NCBI RefSeq assembly: GCF_003176895.1
Contig: NZ_QGTD01000004.1
Location: forward strand, 248,001-312,000
Source of the DNA: Gracilibacillus dipsosauri
GTDB taxonomy: Bacteria; Bacillota; Bacilli; Bacillales; Amphibacillaceae
Direction of reading: 5' to 3'
Length of the DNA stretch: 64,000 nt
The notes under the pieces were generated by a model, which was not told where the DNA came from, made no database searches, and saw nothing but the letters and a program-made list of their open reading frames with translations. Position 1 is the first letter of the stretch. Each line of letters begins with the position of its first letter. A program made the position numbers and the translations under genes. Below are positions 8,704 to 16,140 of this stretch, piece by piece.

Positions 8704-10119
8704 TTAATCATCCACATCCTTAATGATTTGACTTAACTGAAATATACCTACTTTAATTTCATTTATAGAAGCAAACCCAAAGGATAATCGTATAAACTGC
8801 CCGGATTGTTCTGCATAAATACTACCAGGATTAAGGAGAAGACCTTTGGATAATGCTTTATCAAATAACCTTTTCACTTTAAACGCAGGTTTTATTTTAA
8901 TCCAAATGAAGAACCCCCCTGTTGGGACTTCCCACGTAGCATAAGAGCTTAAATGTTTGTTCAAAGCTTCTAAAGCGGTTCTTCTTCGAACTTTAAGCTG
9001 CTCTCTTACTGTTTCAAGATGTTGATCATATAATCCACTAGATAACCACTCCATTGCAACAAGCTGAGAAAACGTACTTGATCCATAATCTGATTGCATT
9101 TTTAAATCAGCTAATCGGTTTATCACTGATTCGGCGCCAACTACCCATCCAATTCGCAAACCAGGACTTAACGTTTTTGACAAACTACCAATATATAAAA
9201 CACTCCCATAATAATCCATTGATTTCAATGGCTCTGGTGGTATGGTATCTATCCATAAATCACGATACACATCATCTTCAATAATGGGAAGTTGTTCCCT
9301 TTTACAGTATTCTAGGAGTTCCTCCCTTCTATTCTTCTGCATTAACGTGCCTGTAGGATTATGAAAGGTAGGAATGGTATATAGAATACTCTTTCCTTTT
9401 CCCTTCGTCTGATAAATGGAGTCTACCTTAATTCCCTTCTTATCCATTGGTATTCCCTTCAACTCCATACCCATAGATTGAAAAACAGTTAACGAATAAA
9501 GGTAAGATGGCACTTCTAAAAATACACTTGATCCTCTTTGTAAAAGTCCTATTGAAATGAGATGTAAGGCCTGAAGTGCACCTGAAACTACAAGAATGGA
9601 TGATGGCGATACATCTATTCCTCTATTTTTCAGATAATCACTTATTGCTTGGCGTAACTTTAAATTCCCCTTTGGTTCTTCGTATCCAAAGGGGGTCATT
9701 TGATTCGAAACCTTTTGTAATATCGACCTCATTTCTTCTAAAGGGAAGATCTCTGGTGATAATTCTCCTTTACTTAATTGGATTAGATGATGATTAGATT
9801 CGGCTTCATTGATCTCCTGTACCGTTGAAATACTCGGTTTATGAATGCCTAAAGTGACTTTTTCATTCCAATTGGTTGAGGATTGTTCCCCCATCAAAGT
9901 CCAAGTATTATTGGTGACAATAGTCCCCATTCCTGCTTTCCCTTCTATCAGTCCGTCTGCCATTAGTTCTTCTAGTGCAGTTATGACGGTACTTCGATTG
10001 ACGTCAAACATTTTAGCTAGATGACGTTGACTTGGTATGCGACTTCCTATTGTCCACTCGCCCTTAGAAATTTTGTCTTTTATGAAATCAACAATCAATT
10101 GATATTTTGGCTTTTGCAT
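8704..10119 (-). CDS. MocR-type regulator (GntR HTH + aminotransferase domain)
   Basis: A 471-aa MocR-family regulator. Residues 1-70 form a GntR winged helix (IPSQRHLAKMFDVNRSTVIT), joined by a linker to a type I aminotransferase-like domain with the PLP-lysine motif GSLSKTLSPGLRIGW and the NPTG turn in FHNPTGTL. These proteins use PLP or amino-acid adducts as signals. It is divergent from an EamA-family exporter, and the intergenic DNA carries an element also found before the second MocR gene at 43 kb. The ribosome site GAAGGAG precedes the ATG. It probably controls the neighbouring exporter. Confidence 0.92.
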   Translation of the reverse strand: MQKPKYQLIVDFIKDKISKGEWTIGSRIPSQRHLAKMFDVNRSTVITALEELMADGLIEGKAGMGTIVTNNTWTLMGEQSSTNWNEKVTLGIHKPSISTVQEINEAESNHHLIQLSKGELSPEIFPLEEMRSILQKVSNQMTPFGYEEPKGNLKLRQAISDYLKNRGIDVSPSSILVVSGALQALHLISIGLLQRGSSVFLEVPSYLYSLTVFQSMGMELKGIPMDKKGIKVDSIYQTKGKGKSILYTIPTFHNPTGTLMQKNRREELLEYCKREQLPIIEDDVYRDLWIDTIPPEPLKSMDYYGSVLYIGSLSKTLSPGLRIGWVVGAESVINRLADLKMQSDYGSSTFSQLVAMEWLSSGLYDQHLETVREQLKVRRRTALEALNKHLSSYATWEVPTGGFFIWIKIKPAFKVKRLFDKALSKGLLLNPGSIYAEQSGQFIRLSFGFASINEIKVGIFQLSQIIKDVDD

Positions 10120-10147
10120 ATGAACTCCTTCTTCCTAACCACTCTCT

Positions 10148-10186
10148 AATTGGTTGGGTTTTTTCTATTTAGCCTGTTGAAGACAT
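10148..10186 (-). promoter_or_regulatory. MocR operator-like element, copy 1
   Basis: Read toward the mocR gene, ATGTCTTCAAC (10186 down to 10176) is followed 30 bp from its start by CAACCAATT (10156 down to 10148). The same two blocks in the same order and spacing (30 vs 31) occur before the second mocR gene. Confidence 0.55.
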
Positions 10187-10260
10187 TTTACCAAAGCCGT
10201 ATTAAGATGAGAACAATTAGATTTGACTGGTTGGATAAAAATATGGAATGGGGTGTAATT

Positions 10261-11184
10261 ATGACAAATCCATTAAATTTAAAACTTCTTTTTGCTCATT
10301 TGATTACCATTACTTTATGGGCCTCAGCCTTCCCTGGGATTAGAGCTGCACTGACCGCTTATTCACCTGAACATGTGTCCCTTTTGAGATTATTAATTGG
10401 ATCATTAACCTTAATTCTTGTTGCGGTTATTCAAGGAATTCGTTTACCAGAATTACAAGATGTACCGATTATTTTATTACTTGGTTTTTTAGGATTTACG
10501 GTCTATCAGACAGCGTTAAATTATGGGGAACAAACAATTAATGCAGGGGTTGCTAGTTTATTAGTTTCCACAACACCTATTTTCACAGCCTTGTTGGCGT
10601 TGCTCTTTTTTCGTGAGAAGTTAGGAATTTTAGGGTGGATTGGTTCCTTAATTGGGTTTTCTGGCGTGGCATTTATTTCTTTAGGTGGTGCAACGGAAAA
10701 TTTATCATTGAATATCGGAATTATCCTAATTTTAGTTGCATCGCTTTCAGAAAGTATTTACTTTGTTTTTCAAAATGCTTATCTAAAAAAATATGGCTTT
10801 GTTACCTTTACCATGTATACGATTTGGTCAGGTACTATTTTCATGATGATATTTTTTCCTGGCCTTGGAGATGCGATTATAGATGCTCCCATAGATATAA
10901 CAGTAGTAGTTATTTATCTAGGAATTTTTCCAACCGTTATTCCTTACTTTACTCTAGCGTATATTACTTCACAAACAGGTGCATCAGAAGCAACAAGTTC
11001 TCTTTATTTAACTCCTGTTATTGCTTTTCTTATAGCATGGCTCTGGCTTGGAGAACTTCCAACTACTTATGCAATAATTGGTGGGTTTATCACGTTGGTG
11101 GGAGTATTTTTGTCATATATAAAAAAACAGAATAACCAACCTACTTCTACTAAGTCTGTTGATCGATCGTGTACTAGCAAATAG
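10261..11184 (+). CDS. EamA/DMT-family transporter
   Basis: A drug/metabolite-transporter protein of about 307 aa with ten predicted membrane helices in two EamA repeats (repeat 1 opens TLWASAFPGIRAAL; repeat 2 opens LILVASLSESIYFVFQNAYL). Family members usually export amino acids or other metabolites. The frame is open back to 10150, but the ATG at 10261 (MTNPLNLKLLFAH) gives the normal family start and has GGGGTG upstream. It is divergent from the MocR gene, the common regulator-exporter pairing. Terminator-like hairpin follows. Confidence 0.88.
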   Translation: MTNPLNLKLLFAHLITITLWASAFPGIRAALTAYSPEHVSLLRLLIGSLTLILVAVIQGIRLPELQDVPIILLLGFLGFTVYQTALNYGEQTINAGVASLLVSTTPIFTALLALLFFREKLGILGWIGSLIGFSGVAFISLGGATENLSLNIGIILILVASLSESIYFVFQNAYLKKYGFVTFTMYTIWSGTIFMMIFFPGLGDAIIDAPIDITVVVIYLGIFPTVIPYFTLAYITSQTGASEATSSLYLTPVIAFLIAWLWLGELPTTYAIIGGFITLVGVFLSYIKKQNNQPTSTKSVDRSCTSK

Positions 11185-11191
11185 AGACTGT

Positions 11192-11220
11192 AATGCTTGA
11201 GTTTCCCCAAACCAAGCATT
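11192..11220 (+). terminator. Terminator after the EamA gene
   Basis: AATGCTTG (11192-11199) pairs with CAAGCATT (11213-11220) and is followed by CTTTCT. Eight base pairs, short T-run. Confidence 0.55.
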
Positions 11221-11234
11221 CTTTCTGTAGACAC

Positions 11235-11347
11235 TTATTCTCGTTTATTCAAATCACCTATTAACCATGTTGAACTGTTAGGTGAATCAAAACTATCTAC
11301 TTCTAAAGTAATTTTATCTTTTATCAAGGGTACTTCAATAGCAATCA
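11235..11347 (-). pseudogene. C-terminal remnant of a lipoprotein gene
   Basis: The last 30-odd residues (EVPLIKDKITLEVDSFDSP then WLIGDLNKRE) closely match the C-terminus of the intact lipoprotein at 18725-19246 (KVPLIQDKYMFEVDSFDSP, WLINDLDKF). The rest of this paralogue is missing: its upstream side is replaced by the right end of the IS200-like element. The insertion presumably broke the gene and later rearrangement removed the N-terminal half. Confidence 0.75.
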
Positions 11348-11373
11348 AAACCACCAGTGTGAACTGGTGGTTT
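11348..11373. repeat. IS200 right-end hairpin
   Basis: Perfect 11-bp stem with a GTGA loop. A second GC-rich hairpin (GGCCT...AGGCC, about 11390-11420) lies beside it. Both are located downstream of the reconstructed tnpA stop at 11454. Confidence 0.6.
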
Positions 11374-11493
11374 GCTCTGCGGCTAAAAGCCTTTGTTACC
11401 GGCCTCGGCCTTAAAGGCCTACCGAATGGGTCTCCCTCTTGCACCACATTTACTCACTGATTCTTTAAGAATCTCTTATTTCTTTTTATTTTT

Positions 11494-13121
11494 GGGTCTT
11501 CGGAATATATAGTGGAAAACCCAGTTTAATAGTTTAACAACAATTTAATCATAAATCGGATTATTTAGTGGAATATCATTATCCTTTATTGGTATAATTA
11601 ACCTATCAAATGATAGGAGTGATGGTAATTTAGAGAGTTTAAGTTTCGTGCTTGGATAAATTTGTACTCACATTGGCATATGACAAATGAAGTACAATAT
11701 GTGGATGATAAGACACTTGAATGCAATTTAAAAATTATTGGTAATATCTATCAAAATCCAGAGTTGGTTCAGGTGTAATATGAACGACTTATTATTCCTC
11801 CCAGATCTTACAGCAATCGAACCACCACAAGAGAATGAAACCGATATGATGTTTAAAGTGGAAGCAATCTATCCTCCAGAACGTTGTCCAGAATGTGGTT
11901 TTGACAAGTATATAAGCACAGCTCACGAAAACAATTGATTATGGATTTGCCCATTCGTTTAAAGCGAGTTGGCTTACAATTGAACCGTAGACGTTATAAG
12001 TGTCGTGAGTGTGACTCGACCTTTTGGGAACGTCTTATATCCATTGACGAAAAGCGTAGTATGACCAGAAGGCTGTTAGAATCCATTGAAGAGCAATCAA
12101 TGTCTAAGACCTTTGTAGAAGTCGCAGAAAGCGTCGGTGTTGACGAGAAGACCGTTAGGAACGTCTTTAAGGACTATGCGGCATTTAAAGAAAGAGAATA
12201 CCAATTTGAGACTCCTAAATGGCTTGGGATAGATGAAATACACATCATTCGTAAACCTCGTCTGGTACTTACCAACGTCGAACGGAGAACTATCTATGAC
12301 ATCAAAAAGGATCGTAACAAGGATACAGTCATTAAACGCCTTTTAGAGATTGAAGATAGGTCTTATATCGAATACGTCACAATGGATATGTGGAAACCTT
12401 ACAAAGATGCAGTGAATATCGTCCTTCCACACGCTAAAGTGGTGGTAGATAAGTTTCATGTAGTCCGTATGGCAAATCAAGCCTTGGATAGTGTTAGGAA
12501 ATCTTTAAGAACTAATATGACACCAAAAGGAAGAAGAACACTTATGCGTGATAGGTTTATACTTCTCAAACGCAGGCACGATCTAATCGACCGTGAATTG
12601 CTACTTTTAGAAACTTGGCTTGGAAATATTCCTGATTTGAAGGAAGCCTATGAACTCAAAGAAGAATTCTATAAGATATGGGATACGCCAAGTTCACAAG
12701 AAGGTGAAAAACGATATATAAATTGGCGTCAGCGTTGTGTATCCAGTAATGTTAAAGATGCTTATAAAGACCTTGTTAGAGCCGTAGACAATTGGAATGA
12801 AGAAATATTCAATCACTTTGATAAAAGACTTACTAACGCATATACAGAGTCTATAAATAGCATTATACGTCATGTTGAACGACTGGGAAAAGGATATTCT
12901 TTTGATTCTTTAAGGGCAAAAATTTTATTCAACGAAAAGCTTCATAAAAAGCGGAAACCTCGTTTTAATAAAAATGCTTTTTACGATGCTTTACCAAATA
13001 TGTTTGACCACGTTACAGATCACAACGTTTCAGATAACTTTGGTATCGACTTCACCACATTTATTAAGGAGTTGGAAAAGGGAGAGCTATAAGTTCCGTT
13101 CCACCATAAATCCGAAAATCC
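11494..13121 (+). mobile_element. ISL3-family insertion sequence (copy 1)
   Basis: Carries the transposase at 11780-13092. The right end, TTCCACCATAAATCCGAAAATCC (written here as TTCCACCATAAATCC followed by GAAAATCC, 13099-13121), is only partly complementary to the left end at 11494. An alternative left end around 11553-11572 (AAATCGGATTATTTAGTGGA) fits about as well, so copy 1 may instead be a smaller IS nested just inside the outer left end. Confidence 0.6.
11780..13092 (+). pseudogene. ISL3-family transposase, frameshifted
   Basis: Residues 1-43 hold the N-terminal zinc-binding CPECG; the frame then ends at 11936-11938. The next frame continues the protein from YKHSSRKQLIMDLPIRLKR, so one base appears lost in GACAAGTATATAAG near 11910 (GACAAGTTATATAAG expected). 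The second part has CRECDSTFW, a helix-turn-helix (SVGVDEKTVRNVFKDY) and the DDE catalytic domain (GIDEIHI, then VVVDKFHVVRMAN, then ESINSIIRHVERLGKGY), complete to the normal C-terminus ELEKGEL. Intact apart from the slip; I treat it as a pseudogene, though ribosomal frameshifting cannot be excluded. Confidence 0.85.
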
Positions 13122-13129
13122 AAGAAAAA

Positions 13130-13156
13130 AGCACCCTATATAAATTTCAGGGTGCT
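13130..13156 (-). terminator. Terminator of the cassette cargo operon
   Basis: AGCACCCT (13130-13137) pairs with AGGGTGCT (13149-13156); on the minus strand the stem is followed by TTTTTTC. It ends the two-gene operon 13179-14760. Confidence 0.8.
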
Positions 13157-13178
13157 AGAAATATTATGTTACTGAACA

Positions 13179-13904
13179 TTATTTATTAATAATTTGTACT
13201 TGCTCATGTTTATGGACATAATCTTCTGGTAAAGGAAGTTGACCATTCTCGTCCATTTTGTACTCTTTACCTTGAATTATAAATATAGTATTTTCATCAT
13301 GTCCAAACTTTCTCCAGTCCTTCTCTTTCATTCCTCTACTCTCAAGATCAACTTCATGAATAACACCAGAAGGATCGATCCTATATCTTGTCGGTTTATT
13401 ATTTATAGTGAAAGGCTCTTCGGTATTGATTCCCAATCTATTAAATCCTTCTAGTACTTCACTAGCTTCTCTTGCAGTATACATAATATTAATTCTTCCA
13501 GTCTCTGCAAACGTCTGTAAATGAGTTAAAAATTGCCTGTTTTTCTCTAGATGGACACGTTTCTCATCACTAATTTGATTATCGTAATGCAGTGTTTGAA
13601 CGTAACTTGAATTTGAATCATTATTAAATTGATAGTTTATCAATCCATAATCTGTATCCACACTGTATACTTTGTTTTCTTCAATAGTTAAATTGTAATT
13701 TCTGTCAACCTGTAACCGTGGTGAAATAGATTTATCATTGTATTTCACTTTATTAGTTTTGGGATTATATATTTCTACATTCTTATTAGAATGAACACCA
13801 TCAGTTCTCTCTATTGATTGTGAAACTGTGTTACGGAAATTTTGTTGTTGGACATTACTTTTATCAAAATAATTATTTAGTAATCTTTGAATACTAGAGA
13901 CCAT
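13179..13904 (-). CDS. Hypothetical protein, cassette cargo gene 2
   Basis: A 241-aa soluble protein with no signal peptide or membrane helix and no family I recognise. It is rich in Asn, Asp, Lys and Tyr. The N-terminal third is low in structure-forming hydrophobics (SVQQQNF, NKNVEIYNPKTNKVKYN); the middle has a helical stretch KRVHLEKNRQFLTHLQTFAE and the C-terminal part alternates short strands (TRYRIDPSGVIHEVDLES, NTIFIIQGKEYKMDENG). The latter resembles WG-type or prophage-toxin C-terminal modules only loosely. It lies 16 nt downstream of a secreted-protein gene, so the two products may act together. Genuine gene by length, ribosome site context and terminator. Confidence 0.6.
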   Translation of the reverse strand: MVSSIQRLLNNYFDKSNVQQQNFRNTVSQSIERTDGVHSNKNVEIYNPKTNKVKYNDKSISPRLQVDRNYNLTIEENKVYSVDTDYGLINYQFNNDSNSSYVQTLHYDNQISDEKRVHLEKNRQFLTHLQTFAETGRINIMYTAREASEVLEGFNRLGINTEEPFTINNKPTRYRIDPSGVIHEVDLESRGMKEKDWRKFGHDENTIFIIQGKEYKMDENGQLPLPEDYVHKHEQVQIINK

Positions 13905-13920
13905 TTGACCTTTTCAAACC

Positions 13921-14760
13921 TCACTTCATCTCTATTTTATAATCTAAAGTAATCTTTGGAGTTAAAGTATAGGTAGCAGTTTCGCCTGGATAAAAGTCGG
14001 CAGAATGCCTAAATGCCCAACCCTGCTTTACCAAGATTTGATCACTCTTAGGTGCAACATCTAAATCACTAGGGCTATATAAAGGATAGGTTGCATCTAT
14101 CCAATTTAAGCTAGAATTAGGTCTCAAACTTCTTTTTATACTATAAAGGCTAAGAGAAGATCGGTTAACTTCAGTACCCCCCACTGTAAAGCCTGTTAAT
14201 ATCGAGCCTTCAGGTATAGAATCTATGTCTGATAAATCAAAGTATTGTATCCTACTGGTAGTGTTAGTAGGTGTTAAAGACGAATTCAGAAGATTGATTT
14301 GGTACTCATTTCCATAATATAAATAAATAGGTTCCCCAACTATGACTCTTAAACTATAGGGATATTGGGTTCTCCCATCATCTGAAGGTGTGATGAATAA
14401 GTAATAGTCACCATAATTGTCAGTTGGGAATTCTACTTGTCTACTACCTTCCTCGCCAATTTCATTTCTTTGTATAATAGTATTACCATTCGAATCAGTT
14501 ATCACTATGTCATAGGTTTTTTGTGATACAATAGTTAATTTCTCTGTAGGGTTCATTCCTAACTCAATTTTATAAACTCTACTGTCAGTATCTGAGTTGA
14601 TTTCAGTTAGGTGATTCTTCTCCGGCATTGTTCTATCGGTCTTATCGTTTCTAGGCAATTCTATGGCATCTTCTACTTGATCCGGGGTGCTCGTATCCGC
14701 ACTAATAGCAATTGGGGACATTAATAAAGTTACAAGAAATATTAAAATAAACTTTTTCAT
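13921..14760 (-). CDS. Secreted beta-rich protein, cassette cargo gene 1
   Basis: A 279-aa exported protein with a clear signal peptide (MKKFILIFLVTLLMSPIAIS, cleavage likely after SADT or AIS-A). The section KIELGMNPTEKLTIVSQ through YPYSLRVIVGEP (about residues 60-145) looks like a pre-peptidase C-terminal (PPC)-type beta-sandwich: repeated short strands, NGNTIIQ and DNYGDYYLFITP. The rest (to KITLDYKIEMK) is also strand-rich; no catalytic motif is visible. The ATG at 14760 was chosen because AAAGGTGG lies 8 nt upstream; the GTG at 14772 overlaps that site. First gene of the operon carried by the ISL3-bounded cassette. Function unknown. Confidence 0.65.
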   Translation of the reverse strand: MKKFILIFLVTLLMSPIAISADTSTPDQVEDAIELPRNDKTDRTMPEKNHLTEINSDTDSRVYKIELGMNPTEKLTIVSQKTYDIVITDSNGNTIIQRNEIGEEGSRQVEFPTDNYGDYYLFITPSDDGRTQYPYSLRVIVGEPIYLYYGNEYQINLLNSSLTPTNTTSRIQYFDLSDIDSIPEGSILTGFTVGGTEVNRSSLSLYSIKRSLRPNSSLNWIDATYPLYSPSDLDVAPKSDQILVKQGWAFRHSADFYPGETATYTLTPKITLDYKIEMK

Positions 14761-15149
14761 TTTGAGTACCACCTTTCAAAAATTTTGGGAATTGATTTAC
14801 TTACAACTACAACAAATATAATAGTCATTATAAAGCTATAAGTAATATCCCTCCTTAAAAAGATATTATTTTTAATATCGGAAAAAATCCCATTAATTTA
14901 ATAGATATAATGTACTATTTTTTATTTAATTTTTATTCAAATTTTCAATTTATATTTAGATTCGCACTAATTATACATTGCATTAGGTATTGCAACAGAA
15001 GGCTTTTGAACTAAAACTTTACTATAACTATATGGGTAGATGAATAGAAAAGTAAATTAAATGCTTTTTTTATAGTTTTTTAACTTCTAAAGTATATTGG
15101 ATATTTTTTTCATAATTCATCTATAACGAAAGAGCATCTTTATGGAATT
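14761..15149. other. AT-rich region upstream of the cargo operon
   Basis: About 390 nt with no gene. It must contain the promoter of the minus-strand cargo operon. Composition is very AT-rich; no convincing operator stands out. Confidence 0.4.
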
Positions 15150-15241
15150 TAGTTAACTTTGGTATTCGTTTTTCCATATTTCTAAAGAAATTGAAGAAGG
15201 GTGAATTATAAGCCCTTTTCCACTATATATTCCGAAGACCC
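15150..15241 (+). mobile_element. Right-end fragment of a second ISL3 copy
   Basis: The plus strand encodes VNFGIRFSIFLKKLKKGEL and a TAA, matching the last residues of the copy-1 transposase (DNFGIDFTTFIKELEKGEL). The following 26 bp are the perfect right inverted repeat of the cassette. Only about 90 bp of this copy remain. Confidence 0.85.
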
Positions 15242-15702
15242 TTATTTTTTTGGCCTGTAAATGGATCAAACTCTTCGAATAAAGTTAATTGATCCGCCAT
15301 ATAGTCTTCTTTGAGCTGATTTCTAATGTATTCTTGTATTTGCTTCCTGTTTCTGCCCACTGTATCTACATAGAAACCTCTGCACCAAAATTTCCGATTT
15401 CCATATTTATATTTTAAATTGGCATGACGATCAAATATCATGAGACTACTTTTTCCTTTTAAATAGCCCATAAATTGGGAAACACTTAGCTTTGGCGGGA
15501 TACTTACTAACATGTGTATGTGGTCTCGGCATGCATTGGCTTCGTGTATGGTAACCCCTTTCCGTTCACATAAGTCTCGGATGATTTGACCGATGCTCCT
15601 TTTATATTTTCCATAAATGATTTGTCTTCTATACTTTGGAGCGAATACAATATGGTACTTACAATTCCATGTGGTATGTGCTAAACTATTCTTGTCCTTC
15701 AT
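15223..15702 (-). pseudogene. tnpA: IS200-type Y1 transposase TnpA, 3' end displaced
   Basis: An HUH single-strand transposase that cuts and joins IS ends through a tyrosine. Visible motifs: WNCKYHIVFAPKYRR at the N-terminus, the metal-binding HIHMLVSIPPK pair of histidines, and the catalytic Tyr in QEYIRNQLKEDY. The ATG at 15702 follows GAAGGAGG; the frame open to 15774 has no such site. The ISL3 cassette has inserted near the C-terminus, so after TGQKNK the frame runs into the foreign repeat and ends GLRNI. Without the insert the frame would continue at 11485 to a TGA at 11454-11456 (ending KRFLKNQ). It may still be active since the domain core is intact. Confidence 0.85.
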
Positions 15703-15802
15703 TGGACACGCCTCCTTCTTTGGTGAGATTTTGTGGTCGGGAAACCAATTCAATCTTACCATGAAGTGAGGCATTTTTTATCCCTCGCTTAAAGCTTTCT
15801 GG

Positions 15803-15825
15803 AACCCCTGGCATAGCCAGGGGTT
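15803..15825. repeat. IS200 left-end hairpin
   Basis: AACCCCTGGC and GCCAGGGGTT form a perfect 10-bp stem with an ATA loop, upstream of tnpA. Confidence 0.65.
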
Positions 15826-15839
15826 TTCATAGCCATTAA

Positions 15840-15953
15840 TAAATAACCCGTAGCTGGTACTACGGGTTACAGATAAGCGATTCCCCCAGAGGGATCGGCT
15901 ATTGTAATTTGGGATAGACCTCTCCTAGCTACTTGTTGGGTAAATAGGGAGGT
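15840..15953. ncRNA. Hairpin-rich 3' region, possible antisense antitoxin RNA
   Basis: Downstream of the small toxin-like gene lie three hairpins: CCCGTAG/CTACGGG (about 15849-15868), an imperfect one around GCGATTCCC (about 15876-15898) and AGACCTC/GAGGTCT (about 15916-15955). Type I toxins of the TxpA/BsrG kind are silenced by an antisense RNA that overlaps the 3' end of the toxin message; this region is placed and folded as expected. No promoter was proven. Confidence 0.35.
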
Positions 15954-16103
15954 CTATTTTCTATTGATCAGAGAAACGATCAATGCAAGTAATGCAATCA
16001 AGAACGTAGCGAAAGTATTTAAGAGGAAGAAAGGGTTTATCTCGCCACGTCCTGTGGCAACACTTGCATGACCTTCATCCCGAAGGCCCTCATACATACT
16101 CAT
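15954..16103 (-). CDS. Hol-Tox-like small membrane toxin, altered N-terminal half
   Basis: A 49-aa frame. It opens MSMYE and ends LNTFATFLIALLALIVSLINRK, the pattern of the 'putative holin-like toxin' (TxpA-type) family, in which MxxYE is normally joined directly to a single membrane helix. Here about 24 polar residues (GLRDEGHASVATGRGE...) lie between the two parts. The usual ribosome site is also missing (CCCCCTCT precedes the ATG). It may be a scrambled, silent toxin gene or a longer variant. The hairpins downstream support a type I toxin-antitoxin origin. Confidence 0.5.
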   Translation of the reverse strand: MSMYEGLRDEGHASVATGRGEINPFFLLNTFATFLIALLALIVSLINRK

Positions 16104-16140
16104 AGAGGGGGTTAGCCGATCATACTCTAAGAACTATATT

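Larger units (their letters stand above)
11494..15241 (+). mobile_element. 3.75-kb ISL3-bounded transposable cassette
   Basis: The two outer ends are perfect inverted copies of a 26-bp sequence beginning GGGTCTTCGGAATATATAGT (11494-11519 and 15216-15241). They are flanked by an identical 8-bp sequence TTATTTTT (11486-11493 and 15242-15249), the target-duplication length of ISL3 elements. Inside are an ISL3 transposase gene (frameshifted), a two-gene operon on the opposite strand with its own terminator, and the right end of a second ISL3 copy. The insertion splits the IS200 tnpA gene near its 3' end; joining the flanks restores an open frame for ten further codons. Confidence 0.8.
11348..15830 (-). 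mobile_element. IS200-like element, interrupted by the ISL3-bounded cassette
   Basis: The ends are inferred from the structured DNA typical of IS200/IS605 elements, which have hairpins instead of inverted repeats. The right-end hairpin is AAACCACCAGT/ACTGGTGGTTT (11348-11373) and the left-end hairpin is AACCCCTGGC/GCCAGGGGTT (15803-15825). The tnpA gene lies between, on the minus strand. Leaving out the 3.75-kb insert plus one target copy gives an element of about 0.73 kb, a normal IS200 size. Exact boundaries are approximate. Confidence 0.7.

Noticed and set aside
10635-11135. Long second frame inside the EamA gene
   Set aside because: Overlaps the exporter on the same strand, rich in Cys/Tyr/Ser, no ribosome site; an artefact of the AT-rich membrane gene.
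11197-11460. Plus-strand 87-aa frame after the EamA gene
   Set aside because: Crosses the lipoprotein remnant and the IS200 end hairpins; no family resemblance.
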